Source: an uncultured Methylophaga sp. (GTDB taxonomy: Bacteria; Pseudomonadota; Gammaproteobacteria; GCF-002020875). From it: a stretch of DNA of 64,000 bases. The notes beneath the pieces are model-generated. The model did not search any database and had not been told where the DNA came from. It was given only the letters and a program-made list of their open reading frames with translations. The stretch lies in contig CALEHW010000013.1 in assembly GCA_937877715.1 (NCBI GenBank), positions 1-64,000 on the forward strand. The letters are read 5' to 3'. Of the stretch, positions 53,101 to 62,467 are shown piece by piece (the first letter of the stretch is position 1; each line of letters begins with the position of its first letter). Made by a program: the position numbers and the translations under genes.

Positions 53101-54504
53101 GTGAAGATTGTGAAAAGGGTTGGAATAACTGGAAGACTGGCTGTTTTTGTAGCGGGATCATTGCTGCTGTCTGGTTGTCAGAATGTGACGTTGAGCGAAA
53201 TCACCAAGCGGGCTAAATCCGTAGCAGGGCCTGTCTCTGGAGTTGATCAGAAAAAGCGGAAGGTAGAGGTTCAGGAGAGAACTCTCAGCAGAGTTGCATC
53301 TGCCCCGTCAAATCTGGTTGCCTCACGAGGCGCATCCCCAACAGAGATAATGATCTCGTGGGAGGATGGTAGCAGACCGGCATCCATCTACCATGTTGAG
53401 CGTTCCGATGACGGAGGAGAGAGCTGGTTGCAGCGCGGTACGGTAGGAACTGGTGTGCAGACTTACAGCGATCATACCCTGACCAGTGATAATTCATTTC
53501 TTTACAGAGTGCGTACTCAGCAACAGGTGGAGCAGGAGTTGCTGGAGAAGAAGCGAGCCGAACAGACCCTTGAGGAGCAGAGAGTAAAAGAGGCAGAGAG
53601 GGTGGCGGCTGAGCAGCGCAGAGTCCGGGAGGCTGAAGAGAGGGCAAGAGAGGAGGCGGAGAGGCTCCAGCGGGAGGCAGCTGAGTTTGCAGAAGAGGAG
53701 GCAAAAAAACGTCAGCAGGAGGTTGAACGGAGAGCACAGGAGGAGGCGGAGAGACTTAAAGCAGAGATCGAGAAACAGTCTGCGTTACGTGCTGAGGAAA
53801 AGCGCAAGAGTGCCCTTGCACAGAAGCAGAAGAGTTTAAAGTCACTGCTGGATGGTGCAGAGCGGGAGCTGGCTGCGGGAAATTTGTCAGCAGCCGAGGA
53901 AGTGCTGAAGCAGTATCGTACTAAACAGGGGGACTCTACAATAGGGCAGAAAAGATATGATAGGCTGCTGCGCCAAATTAAATCGATGAGCCAGATCTTG
54001 GCTGATCTGGAGCAGACTAATGATACCGAACGTTATCTGCAAAAGTTATTTGCCGAGGCCTCGGCGTTGAGCAGACATGGGGATTTGACGGGAGCACGCA
54101 AGCGCTACAGTGAAGTGATTTCGATTGATCCCACCAACAAGCCAGCAAAGGAGGGTTTGCAGGCCCTGCCCAAACAGCCAGAGAAGGTGGTCTCAAAGCA
54201 GAGCAGAAAAGTGAAAAAAGGCAAGAGCTCTCTACTTGGAAAGAGTGCAGCTGGCTGGATAGTACAGGTTGCGACCTATGGTGATAAGAATAAGAAAACT
54301 GCTTACAGCATGTTGGGGATGATAAAAAAAGCCGGATTCAAGGGTATATTTATCAAGAAGCAGGAGCTTGCTGGAAGGACTCTATACCGTCTTCGTCTTG
54401 GCGCATACGGCGACAAGAGTGAGGCCACGGCGCTTCGTGACCGTATAAATGGCGAGATGGCAGAGCAGGGGATTGTCAGTCGGGTGACCCTGCAGAAGAG
54501 GTAG
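53101..54504 (+). CDS. SPOR-domain lipoprotein with FN3 and coiled-coil
   Basis: The 467-residue protein starts at GTG 53101. A lipobox (LLLSGC, Cys26) is followed by a fibronectin type III-like domain (about 67-138). A long charged coiled coil rich in Glu/Arg/Ala (about 140-265) and a helical region with TPR-like ARKRYSEVISIDPTNKPAKEG come next. The C-terminal SPOR domain (about 387-465, WIVQVATYGDKNKKTAYSML) binds denuded peptidoglycan at division sites. It is probably an envelope protein acting in division or septal remodelling. It overlaps the convergent next gene by 29 bases. Confidence 0.85.
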   Translation: MKIVKRVGITGRLAVFVAGSLLLSGCQNVTLSEITKRAKSVAGPVSGVDQKKRKVEVQERTLSRVASAPSNLVASRGASPTEIMISWEDGSRPASIYHVERSDDGGESWLQRGTVGTGVQTYSDHTLTSDNSFLYRVRTQQQVEQELLEKKRAEQTLEEQRVKEAERVAAEQRRVREAEERAREEAERLQREAAEFAEEEAKKRQQEVERRAQEEAERLKAEIEKQSALRAEEKRKSALAQKQKSLKSLLDGAERELAAGNLSAAEEVLKQYRTKQGDSTIGQKRYDRLLRQIKSMSQILADLEQTNDTERYLQKLFAEASALSRHGDLTGARKRYSEVISIDPTNKPAKEGLQALPKQPEKVVSKQSRKVKKGKSSLLGKSAAGWIVQVATYGDKNKKTAYSMLGMIKKAGFKGIFIKKQELAGRTLYRLRLGAYGDKSEATALRDRINGEMAEQGIVSRVTLQKR

Positions 54505-55174
54505 TAACCATTCTGGCTAATAGCTCACTGACCTGCATGGCGTTCTCATTGACTCTTGTGCCATCCTTCTCTGACTGATCGATAATCTCCTTGGCATGTT
54601 GGTGGAGAGATTTCAGCTGCTCCAGATCCAAAAATTCGAGAACTTTCTCAACCATGGTTGGGCTCTCGGAGAGCAGGGTTGCTGGTAACTCATTGATGCT
54701 GATGGGGCTCTGGTCTCGCATCATGGCAGCAACAACAGAATTCTCCAGCGCCTTGTGGTGAATTTTCCTGGACGCCTGCTCATGTTGTAGCTGATTGATA
54801 AAGGTGCTGTCATCTCCACCCTGTTTTAGCAGGGTCTGCTCAAATAGGATAATAAGCCTGGATAGCGCCTGCCTCTCCTGTGGCAGTGGCACTCCTAGTA
54901 CCATGCAGTCTGTATAACACTTGTCGAGTTTTGGTATCAGCTCAAGAAGTTGCTCGGTTTTTGCGCGCTCCGGAAGTTCGGAGACCTTTCTTACCAGCTC
55001 CTGAAACTGATGCTTGAATTGCTCCTGCTCCTCACGGTCACGCTCTCTCGCCTCCACAACCTGATGCTGAACTACTGTTCTGGAGCTTTCCGGGAAGAGC
55101 GGGTTATTCCATCTGCGCTTTAACTGCTGTTCCCAGCTACCGGGAGTTTTACTGAAATTTGGGGATAGATTCAT
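54476..55174 (-). CDS. Hypothetical helical protein
   Basis: A 232-residue, soluble, helix-rich protein without signal peptide or membrane segment. Basic N-terminus (WEQQLKRRWNNPLFPESS), a charged coiled-coil stretch (about 40-65), then repeated amphipathic helices. It has a Cys pair, KCYTDCMVLGVPLP. I do not recognise the family. It is divergent from typA with a 57-base gap and overlaps the SPOR gene tail by 29 bases. Confidence 0.75.
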   Translation of the reverse strand: MNLSPNFSKTPGSWEQQLKRRWNNPLFPESSRTVVQHQVVEARERDREEQEQFKHQFQELVRKVSELPERAKTEQLLELIPKLDKCYTDCMVLGVPLPQERQALSRLIILFEQTLLKQGGDDSTFINQLQHEQASRKIHHKALENSVVAAMMRDQSPISINELPATLLSESPTMVEKVLEFLDLEQLKSLHQHAKEIIDQSEKDGTRVNENAMQVSELLARMVTTSSAGSPD

Positions 55175-55231
55175 GGTTCATAGTATAATTGATCGCTTCT
55201 CTTTCTTCCCCCTGTTCCAGGTAGCTATCTG

Positions 55232-57058
55232 ATGTCCGATCTCATTAAAAATCTGCGAAATATAGCAATCATCGCCCATGTCGACCATGGTAAAACCACG
55301 TTGGTTGACCAGCTGTTGCAGCAGTCTGGAACCCTGGAAGTGCATGGTGAGGCGGAGGAGCGTGTTATGGACTCCAATGATCTGGAGAAGGAGCGTGGAA
55401 TAACCATTCTTTCGAAGAATACGGCAATTCGCTGGAATGAGTACCGGATCAATATTGTTGACACCCCAGGGCATGCAGATTTTGGCGGAGAGGTAGAGCG
55501 TGTCCTCTCTATGGTAGATTCTGTGCTGTTACTGGTTGATGCAGTAGAGGGTCCGATGCCACAGACTCATTTTGTTACCCAGAAGGCGCTGGCTCAGGGT
55601 CTGTGTCCCATAGTTGTAGTCAATAAGGTCGATCGTCCTGGTTCGCGTCCTGATTGGGCAGTTGATCAGACTTTTGATCTATTTGATCGCCTAGGCGCAA
55701 CTGATGAACAGCTTGATTTTCCGGTGATTTACGCCTCGGCACTACAGGGTTTTGCTAGCCTTGATTCTGGTGTGCACGAAGGTGATATGACTCCACTGCT
55801 TGAGGCTATTATTGAAAATGTATCCTCACCTGAGGTTGATGTAACTGGCCCCTTCCGGATGCAGATAAGTGCGCTGGATTACTCTAGTTATGTAGGTGTA
55901 ATTGGGGTAGGACGTATTGAGCGTGGTAGTGTCACCACCAATTCGGCTGTTACCATTCTCTCTGTGGATGGCTCCAGGAGAAATGGACGCATGCTGCAGA
56001 TTCTCGGATTTGACGGGTTGGAGCGGGTTGAGGTGGAGCGTGCAACCGCCGGAGATATTATCGCTTTTACCGGCATTGATGGGCTGAAAATTTCCGATAC
56101 CATCTGTGATCAGAGTGCGGTTGAACCGCTCCCTCCGTTGACAGTGGATGAGCCAACCCTGAGCATGACCTTCCAGGTCAACAACTCCCCATTCGCGGGA
56201 AAAGAGGGCAAGTTTGTCACCAGCCGCAACATTCGCGAGCGCCTGCAGCAGGAGCTGATACACAACGTGGCGCTACGGGTTGAGGAGGGGGATGATCCTG
56301 ACAAATTCCGGGTCTCCGGGCGGGGTGAGCTCCATCTCTCCATTCTGATCGAGAATATGCGGCGTGAGGGGTATGAGCTGGGAATTTCACGCCCTGAGGT
56401 GATTATCAGGGAGATTGATGGGGTGGTCAGTGAGCCTTACGAGAGCATGACTGTGGATGTGGAGGAGAATCATCAAGGTGCGGTGATGGAGAAACTGGGG
56501 GAGCGCAAGGGCGAACTCACAGATATGGTTCCAGACGGCAAGGGGCGTATCCGCATGGATTACACGATCCCCTCAAGAGGGCTGATCGGTTTCCGTACCG
56601 AATTCCTCACCGCGACCTCGGGTACCGGGCTGATCTACCACACCTTTGACCACTATGGCCCCAAGGTGGAGGGAAAGCTCGGTGAGCGCCACAATGGGGT
56701 GCTGATCTCCAAGGACAAGGGCAAGGCGCTGGCATATGCACTTTTTAATCTGCAAGAGCGTGGGCGGCTCTTTATCGGTCATGCAGAGGAGGTGTATGAG
56801 GGGATGGTGATTGGAATCCACTCCCGTAATAATGATCTGGTAGTCAATCCACTAAAAGCCAAGCAGCTGAATAATATTCGTGCAGCTGGCACGGATGAAA
56901 ACCTGATCCTCTCTCCTCCGATTCGTATGACTCTGGAGCAGGCACTGGAGTTCATCAATGATGATGAGTTGGTGGAGGTGACACCTGCATCAATCCGCCT
57001 ACGCAAAAAGTTGCTGACCGAGAACGAGCGCAAGCGCGCTGCTCGCCCCTCGGCGTAA
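55232..57058 (+). CDS. typA: Ribosome-associated GTPase TypA/BipA
   Basis: BipA is a translational GTPase needed for ribosome assembly and stress adaptation. The 608-residue protein has G1 [49 protein letters not shown] and the C-terminal BipA-specific region ([20 protein letters not shown]). Length and motifs are canonical. Confidence 0.98.
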   Translation: MSDLIKNLRNIAIIAHVDHGKTTLVDQLLQQSGTLEVHGEAEERVMDSNDLEKERGITILSKNTAIRWNEYRINIVDTPGHADFGGEVERVLSMVDSVLLLVDAVEGPMPQTHFVTQKALAQGLCPIVVVNKVDRPGSRPDWAVDQTFDLFDRLGATDEQLDFPVIYASALQGFASLDSGVHEGDMTPLLEAIIENVSSPEVDVTGPFRMQISALDYSSYVGVIGVGRIERGSVTTNSAVTILSVDGSRRNGRMLQILGFDGLERVEVERATAGDIIAFTGIDGLKISDTICDQSAVEPLPPLTVDEPTLSMTFQVNNSPFAGKEGKFVTSRNIRERLQQELIHNVALRVEEGDDPDKFRVSGRGELHLSILIENMRREGYELGISRPEVIIREIDGVVSEPYESMTVDVEENHQGAVMEKLGERKGELTDMVPDGKGRIRMDYTIPSRGLIGFRTEFLTATSGTGLIYHTFDHYGPKVEGKLGERHNGVLISKDKGKALAYALFNLQERGRLFIGHAEEVYEGMVIGIHSRNNDLVVNPLKAKQLNNIRAAGTDENLILSPPIRMTLEQALEFINDDELVEVTPASIRLRKKLLTENERKRAARPSA

Positions 57059-57104
57059 CAGCCAGTACTGTATATATACTAGAAGTCATTCGCCGAACAG
57101 AACA

Positions 57105-57500
57105 TCAATCTAATTGCCGGTTCTTGATCTCCATAAGCTTGCGGCGCTGACGCTTGTCGGGGCGACGCACGTGGTGTGCTCTGGAGTGTGATTCCAGCCG
57201 TTTCTGCTCCACCATCTCCGCTCTCGCCTGCAGACTCTTCGTGCTCTCTCGGTAGAGTTGCTGTGCCTCGCTGGCAGGGCGGCGGTGTCGATTGAGCCGG
57301 ACTACCTCTATCTCGAAATGAGTCTCTCCACGTAAGATCTCTAGCCGGTCTCCAGGGTATACCATACGCGAGGGCTTGATGCGGTTGCCATTGAGATGCA
57401 CCTTGCCTCCAGAGATGGCATTGGTGGCCAGTCGGCGGGTCTTGAAAAAGCGAGCTGCCCAGAGCCATTTATCAAGCCGCAATTTCTCATCTGTATCCAT
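57105..57500 (-). CDS. hslR: Heat shock protein 15 (S4 RNA-binding)
   Basis: Hsp15 binds free 50S subunits carrying nascent chains. The S4 domain is visible at the N-terminus (LRLDKWLWAARFFKTRRLAT and GGKVHLNGNRIKPSRMVYPGD). A basic C-terminal tail follows (RRPDKRQRRKLMEIKNRQ). ATG 57500 gives 131 residues; a TTG at 57518 is also possible. Convergent with typA. Confidence 0.95.
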   Translation of the reverse strand: MDTDEKLRLDKWLWAARFFKTRRLATNAISGGKVHLNGNRIKPSRMVYPGDRLEILRGETHFEIEVVRLNRHRRPASEAQQLYRESTKSLQARAEMVEQKRLESHSRAHHVRRPDKRQRRKLMEIKNRQLD

Positions 57501-57569
57501 AAAAAATTCACAATCCAATCCTGACTATTACGATATAGTATAGCTACAGGGAGGAACGGCACAACAGAT

Positions 57570-58523
57570 ATGAATACATTTACTGAGACCATTCAGTCTA
57601 GGAAGCAGGTGCTCGAGGAGCACCTGGGAAGCTTCATGGGGAGACTTGCGGAACGCTGTGCAGATGGTTGGGGTGATCAGGAGCGTCTCGATCATTTGTT
57701 GCTCGATGCATTGGATAATTGTGATGATATCCCGGCCTGCCGGCTACTCTACATTGTTGATATTAATGGTCTGCAGTTGAGCTCCAATGTCTTCTCGACT
57801 GGCAAGCTCGACTCTTCAACGGTTGGTCAGGATCTCTCGGAACGTCCCTATATTGCCACCGTGGTCCCCAGTAGTGGTTTTCACCTCTCGGATGTCTATA
57901 TCAGTCAGAAGAACCGCCGTAGCCTGATTACTGCGGTACAGCTAATCCGCTCGGCAGATGGAGCGAAGGGATTTGTCTGTGCCGACTTTGAGCTTGGGAT
58001 GTTGCCTGAGATCGACCGGCCCTCGGAGGATCGGAGGATCTGGATGCAGGTCAAGGGTGATCCATCCATTCGAGAGACCCTGTTCATGCAGAGCAGAGCA
58101 ACCAGCCCCATGGATGAGCGCATCGATGATGTGCTCTCCACAATTGATGAGTTGATTGTGGAGCGTGGTATTTTTCATGCCAAGCTACACTTTGCCAGTT
58201 CACGTGCAACTCTTTGGATTTACGACGACCCCTACCGTTATCGGGTTCATGTGTTGGATGAGATTCTCAACCCCTCAATCTGTCTGGCCTATCCGCTGCG
58301 CCCCTACCCTGATGATGCACTGGTTCCAAAGGAGATGGTGCGGGATGTTCTGGAGCGTTTCAGGTGGTTGCGTGAGATTGATGAGACTATCTATCTGCGT
58401 GCCGGTTCACTGAATATCATCAATGGTATTGTTGCTCTCAATTTCTCCTGTGATGGCTCCCACTATCTGCCATATGAGGAGTTTATGGATATGGATGAGA
58501 GCTTCTGGTTTGGCTCGGATTGA
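57570..58523 (+). CDS. PDC (Cache) sensor domain protein without output domain
   Basis: The 317-residue protein has a PDC/dCache-type sensor fold (about 60-165, RLLYIVDINGLQLSSNVF and LSERPYIATVVPSSGFHLSD). A second region (180-315) is rich in aromatic and charged residues (TLWIYDDPYRYRVHVLDEIL). No signal peptide, membrane helix, kinase, methyl-accepting or GGDEF domain is visible, so it is a cytoplasmic stand-alone sensor. Ligand and partner are unknown. Confidence 0.8.
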   Translation: MNTFTETIQSRKQVLEEHLGSFMGRLAERCADGWGDQERLDHLLLDALDNCDDIPACRLLYIVDINGLQLSSNVFSTGKLDSSTVGQDLSERPYIATVVPSSGFHLSDVYISQKNRRSLITAVQLIRSADGAKGFVCADFELGMLPEIDRPSEDRRIWMQVKGDPSIRETLFMQSRATSPMDERIDDVLSTIDELIVERGIFHAKLHFASSRATLWIYDDPYRYRVHVLDEILNPSICLAYPLRPYPDDALVPKEMVRDVLERFRWLREIDETIYLRAGSLNIINGIVALNFSCDGSHYLPYEEFMDMDESFWFGSD

Positions 58524-58545
58524 TCTCTGTGTGATTATAAGCATG

Positions 58546-58581
58546 CAACAAAAAACCGCTCAGATGAGCGGTTTTTTGTTG
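58546..58581. terminator. Bidirectional terminator between PDC and DUF302 genes
   Basis: A perfect 17-bp inverted repeat containing ACCGCTCA/TGAGCGGT with A and T runs around a 2-base centre serves both convergent genes. Confidence 0.93.
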
Positions 58582-58602
58582 TAACTATCTCTGGAAATCC
58601 AA

Positions 58603-59085
58603 TCAGAAGGCACCCTCAGCAGCACCAGAGATTATGTTATCCATCTTCGCTGCAACAGCCTCAGCCAACTCTTTTGCCTCTGGGGGCATCTCCATGGCAG
58701 TAATCATCTCGGAGTTCATGCTCCACATCCTGATCTTCCCATCCAGCCCCTCAACCACTGCGATTCGGCAGGGCATTACGATGACAAAGGCGTCAGAGAC
58801 GTCTGCCAGTACGGCGGCGGTCTTGGCATCACAGAGGTTGTGGATGCTGAGATGGCGATATGGTTTTCCGGTAACGGCCTCTACCTGCTTGTATAGAGGG
58901 AACATGGCCACGTGAAGAATGCCCTCACTGATGGAGAGCTGTTTGATTGATTCATCAACCTCTTCAGCAGTGATACCTTCTTCGATATCTGTTGCCACAT
59001 ACATGTCCTTAAACTCAAACGCACCCGCCTGTGTAGAGATTATGGCGAATGAGAGTGCAACCAGTAGTTTGGTGATATTTTTCAT
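58603..59085 (-). CDS. DUF302 domain secreted protein
   Basis: From ATG 59085 (MKNITKLLVALSFAIISTQA) the 160-residue protein has a signal peptide and a DUF302 domain with LCDAKTAAVLADVSDAFVIV and MPCRIAVVEGLDGKIRMWSM. DUF302 proteins are common in sulfur-oxidising and hydrogen-sulfide-exposed bacteria; their biochemical role is not established. The ATACGTAT palindrome at 59311-59328 lies upstream, beyond a possible small gene. Confidence 0.88.
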   Translation of the reverse strand: MKNITKLLVALSFAIISTQAGAFEFKDMYVATDIEEGITAEEVDESIKQLSISEGILHVAMFPLYKQVEAVTGKPYRHLSIHNLCDAKTAAVLADVSDAFVIVMPCRIAVVEGLDGKIRMWSMNSEMITAMEMPPEAKELAEAVAAKMDNIISGAAEGAF

Positions 59086-59146
59086 GATGTAAACGAATTC
59101 CTCTGAATCTTTTGTTGTGTCACTAGCCAAGCGATGTTAATCGATT

Positions 59147-59263
59147 TCACCGTTCAGTACAAAAAATTCTCTGGTAGGGGATTCTGGGAATCAGGCGGCG
59201 CCCTGCAACAGACAGCGCAATACCCACACCATACAGGATGCCGGCTACGGTTGAGAGAACCAT
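59147..59263 (-). CDS. Possible small membrane peptide
   Basis: A 38-residue frame (MVLSTVAGILYGVGIALSVA, then a basic GRRLIPRIPYQRIF tail) lies between the ATACGTAT palindrome and the DUF302 gene, on the same strand. It has one predicted transmembrane helix. No strong Shine-Dalgarno is visible. It may be a real small protein co-transcribed with DUF302 or the 3' remnant of a larger membrane gene; the frame stays open about 12 codons before the ATG. Confidence 0.35.
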   Translation of the reverse strand: MVLSTVAGILYGVGIALSVAGRRLIPRIPYQRIFCTER

Positions 59264-59310
59264 CTCTGATGAGGTGATTCGCTCACTACTGTTCTTGAGT
59301 TATGAGGTAA

Positions 59311-59328
59311 ATACGTAGTTATACGTAT
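59311..59328. promoter_or_regulatory. ATACGTAT palindromic site, copy 3
   Basis: ATACGTAGTTATACGTAT differs at one base from the copy at 275-292. It lies between the DUF302 gene (minus) and the small membrane protein gene (plus), 163 bp before the latter. Confidence 0.65.
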
Positions 59329-59490
59329 TTTGAGCGCCTACTCATCTCCGCACCATTTTTGCACAAGCAGTGGGCCATGGCGATAACTATATGTAATTAC
59401 TGGTAGTAACAAATTGCGCTTATATGATAGGCTCTTTGCCATAACCATTAACTATAAAAAACAGTAATTACCGTCTGGGGGGATGGAGCA

Positions 59491-59676
59491 ATGGAGATTA
59501 CACTGACTGATGCACTAGTTGTCGCCGGTACTGGAATGGCGGTTATCTGGTTGTTTCTGTGGTATATAAATACCCATCCAAAGGGGTGCTGCGGGATCAG
59601 GCGAAGCTTCCTGAAGGATGAGGATCTGCCCCTCAATAAGATAGTTACAGGGCAGAAAGACGAAGATACTGTTTGA
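59491..59676 (+). CDS. Small single-pass membrane protein
   Basis: The 61-residue protein has one transmembrane helix (about 8-27, DALVVAGTGMAVIWLFLWYI) and a short tail with a CCGIRRSF motif. GGGGGGATGGAG precedes the ATG at a good distance, supporting translation. The family is not recognised. It is followed by a strong structured terminator, so it forms its own unit. Confidence 0.75.
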   Translation: MEITLTDALVVAGTGMAVIWLFLWYINTHPKGCCGIRRSFLKDEDLPLNKIVTGQKDEDTV

Positions 59677-59708
59677 CAATATAACAGAATACTAATATAA
59701 TAGCCGGC

Positions 59709-59786
59709 AGACCCCCAGAGATTTCCTTCGAAAAAGAACCTCCTCCTTCTTTCGCAGGTTCCCCCCTTCTCTGGGGGTCTTCTTTA
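59709..59786 (+). terminator. Long two-stem terminator
   Basis: The outer 12-bp stem AGACCCCCAGAG/CTCTGGGGGTCT (59709-59720 with 59769-59780) encloses an inner GAACCT/AGGTTC hairpin and is followed by TTCTTT. It is unusually elaborate for a terminator and could also be the 3' end of a small RNA. Confidence 0.75.
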
Positions 59787-59865
59787 TCTATTCTGTGATT
59801 GACTCAGGTTGAGGATCCGGTCAGGATGTGGGTTTCTAGTATCCCTTCCAAATAACCGCGAGATC

Positions 59866-61086
59866 ATGTGGAATAATCTGACACGCTCCCTGCGCAACCG
59901 AAATTACCGCCGCTACTTTTTCGGCCAGCTGGTCTCAATGCATGGTACACAAATGGCCAATGTGGCACAGGCGTGGCTGGTATATAGTCTGACTAAATCG
60001 AGCTTTATGCTCGGCCTGGTCAACTTCACAATGCTGCTTCCGGTGTTGCTGTTTGGGCTCTTTGGTGGGGTCTTGGCAGACCATGTATCGCGCCGCCATC
60101 TAATGATAGGGTCGCAGGGATTTGCTATGGGGCTGGCGTTTCTGCTGGCGTTTCTTGCGCTTAGCGGGAGGATAGAGGTGTGGCATATCCTGGTTATCGT
60201 CTTTTTCCTGGGGATGGCGCAGGCAGTTGATATGCCGGTGCGACAATCCCTGCTGGCAGACCTGGTTCCCAAGTCGGAGCTCTCCAATGCGGTTGGTCTA
60301 AATTCAGGCGCCTTCAACGTGGCCCGCTTTGTGGGGCCGGCTGCTGCAGGTATGCTACTGCTGAGCTGGGAGGAGGGGTTTCTCTTCGCGCTCAATGGGG
60401 TCAGCTATCTGTTGCTGCTATTTGTGCTGTTGACCATGCGCCTGCCTGCACTCTCCGCTGACAGAGTAGAGAAGATTGGTGGAGCGGGACGGCTGGACGC
60501 CCTTAAAGAGGGGGTATCCCACGCTTGGGGGCACCAGCAGATTCAGCCGGCACTGATCCATGTCGGAATGGTGAGCATGATGGGAACCGCATTCATTGTG
60601 TTGATGCCGGTTTTTGCCGATCTCAGATTTGCGGGGGGGCCGGAGATGCTCGGTATTTTGCTCTCCTCTGCCGGGATTGGTTCTATTGTGGGGGCACTGA
60701 ATCTGGCGCGGCGTACAGAGACCGGCAGGCTCCCGCCGATTATTGCACGAGCAGGGATCTTGGGTGCCGTAGCACTGGCACTATTTGCCCAGAGCGACAC
60801 CCTGCTGCTGGCCATGCCGGTGCTGGCAGTTGCTGGGTTTTCGGTGACCACTGTGATCGCCACCACCAATGCACATATCCAGGTACTGATCGATAATCAA
60901 CTGCGGGGGCGTGTCATGTCCCTGTTTTCGGTAATTTTTATCGGCATGGCACCTATCGGCAGCCTCAGCGCCGGGATTCTGGCTGAATTGATCGGGGTGC
61001 AGATGACGGTCACCCTGTTCGCACTGTTTGGCGGGGCCGGCTCGATTATCTTCGCCCTCAGATTGTCTTCATCAAAGGCTCTCTAG
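59866..61086 (+). CDS. MFS transporter (EntS-like)
   Basis: From ATG 59866 (MWNNLTRSLRNRNYRRYFFG) the 406-residue protein has 12 predicted helices and the MFS signature GGVLADHVSRRHLMI. It resembles the EntS/2A0121 exporter group by MANVAQAWLVYSLT and DMPVRQSLLADLVPKSELSN. Substrate unknown. Its end is convergent with purD with a 29-base gap. Confidence 0.9.
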   Translation: MWNNLTRSLRNRNYRRYFFGQLVSMHGTQMANVAQAWLVYSLTKSSFMLGLVNFTMLLPVLLFGLFGGVLADHVSRRHLMIGSQGFAMGLAFLLAFLALSGRIEVWHILVIVFFLGMAQAVDMPVRQSLLADLVPKSELSNAVGLNSGAFNVARFVGPAAAGMLLLSWEEGFLFALNGVSYLLLLFVLLTMRLPALSADRVEKIGGAGRLDALKEGVSHAWGHQQIQPALIHVGMVSMMGTAFIVLMPVFADLRFAGGPEMLGILLSSAGIGSIVGALNLARRTETGRLPPIIARAGILGAVALALFAQSDTLLLAMPVLAVAGFSVTTVIATTNAHIQVLIDNQLRGRVMSLFSVIFIGMAPIGSLSAGILAELIGVQMTVTLFALFGGAGSIIFALRLSSSKAL

Positions 61087-61115
61087 GATGCTCCCCCCAA
61101 CTTTGGCTCCTGTTT

Positions 61116-62417
61116 TCAGGCAGGATCTTGATCACCCTGTTCCCGCTGAATTGCCCGATATCCAATATCGGTTCGATAATAGACGCCATCCCAGCTGATT
61201 TGGTCAGCAAGCTCATAGGCCTTCTGTTGGGCATCGGAGACGCTTTCACCGAGGGCGCAGGCACAGAGTACACGACCGCCAGCAGTGACTGCCTCACCAT
61301 CTTTTTCAGCTGTTCCCGCATGGAATACCTTCTGCTCTGGAGATGAGCTATCTGGCAGTCCGGAAATGACATCTCCCTTGCGGTAACTTTCCGGATAACC
61401 CCCGGCGGCCAGTACAACCCCCAGAGATGGGCGTGGATCCCACTTGATCTCAACTTGGTCCAGCCTCTGGTCAATTGCAGCATTGCAGAGGGTGACAAGA
61501 TCTGACTGCAACCGCAGCATAATGGGCTGGGTCTCTGGATCGCCAAAGCGGACATTGTACTCCAGCACCTTGGGTATTCCATCGGTATCAATCATCAGGC
61601 CGGCATAGAGGAATCCGGTGAATGGGTTTCCCTCGGCAGCCATCCCCTCGATAGTTGGAATGATGACCTCATTCATCGCGCGCTCGTGGATCTCCGGGGT
61701 AACTACAGGTGCAGGGGAGTAGGCTCCCATACCACCGGTATTTGGACCCTTATCTCCGTTATCTCTCGCCTTGTGGTCCTGTGATGTCACCATTGGCAGG
61801 ATATTCTTGCCATCGGCTACTACTATAAAGCTGGCCTCTTCACCATTCAGGAACTCCTCGATTACGACTTTGTGTCCTGCATCCCCAAAGGCGTTGCCGG
61901 CCAGCATGTCACGAACCGCAGTCTCCGCCTCCTCGATGGTTTGGGCGAGAATCACCCCCTTGCCGGCTGCCAGGCCATCTGCTTTGACCACAATAGGCGC
62001 ACCTACCTGTTGCAGATAATTAAGTGCCTCATCAAGATCAGTAAAGTTACCGTAGGCAGCAGTTGGAATATTGTGGCGTGCGAGGAAATCCTTGGTAAAT
62101 GATTTTGACCCCTCCAGCTGTGCTGCCCCCTGGCTGGGGCCAAAGCAGCGCAATCCGCTCTGCTGAAACTGGTCAACAATTCCCAGCACCAGCGGGACCT
62201 CCGGGCCAATAATGGTGAGATCAACTGAGTGGTCCTGGGCAAACTCTATCAGTTCATCAATTGCCTCTGCCCCAATTGCCACGTTTTCCAGCCTGGGTTC
62301 ACGGGCGGTTCCGGCATTACCGGGCGCCACATAAACTATCTCTACAGCGGCAGACTGTGCCGCCTTCCAGGCGAGGGCATGTTCGCGACCGCCGCCTCCG
62401 ATTACCAATACTTTCAT
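61116..62417 (-). CDS. purD: Phosphoribosylamine-glycine ligase
   Basis: PurD catalyses the second step of purine synthesis. From ATG 62417 (MKVLVIGGGGREHALAWKAA; GGTGGA just upstream) the 433-residue protein is an ATP-grasp enzyme with GPEVPLVLGIVDQF, PIVVKADGLAAGKGVILAQT, GDKGPNTGGMGAYSP and YNVRFGDPETQPIM. It lies downstream of purH, the usual order purH-purD. Confidence 0.98.
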   Translation of the reverse strand: MKVLVIGGGGREHALAWKAAQSAAVEIVYVAPGNAGTAREPRLENVAIGAEAIDELIEFAQDHSVDLTIIGPEVPLVLGIVDQFQQSGLRCFGPSQGAAQLEGSKSFTKDFLARHNIPTAAYGNFTDLDEALNYLQQVGAPIVVKADGLAAGKGVILAQTIEEAETAVRDMLAGNAFGDAGHKVVIEEFLNGEEASFIVVADGKNILPMVTSQDHKARDNGDKGPNTGGMGAYSPAPVVTPEIHERAMNEVIIPTIEGMAAEGNPFTGFLYAGLMIDTDGIPKVLEYNVRFGDPETQPIMLRLQSDLVTLCNAAIDQRLDQVEIKWDPRPSLGVVLAAGGYPESYRKGDVISGLPDSSSPEQKVFHAGTAEKDGEAVTAGGRVLCACALGESVSDAQQKAYELADQISWDGVYYRTDIGYRAIQREQGDQDPA

Positions 62418-62467
62418 ATTTTCCACCATCCCTGTTGCGATATTAAAAGTGGCTGCTCTATCTACTC

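Larger units (their letters stand above)
59086..59490. other. Intergenic control region between DUF302 and small membrane-protein genes
   Basis: Between these divergent genes only the short frame at 59147-59263 is seen. The central part holds the third ATACGTAT palindrome, so this is likely a shared bidirectional control region. No other feature is recognised. Confidence 0.5.
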
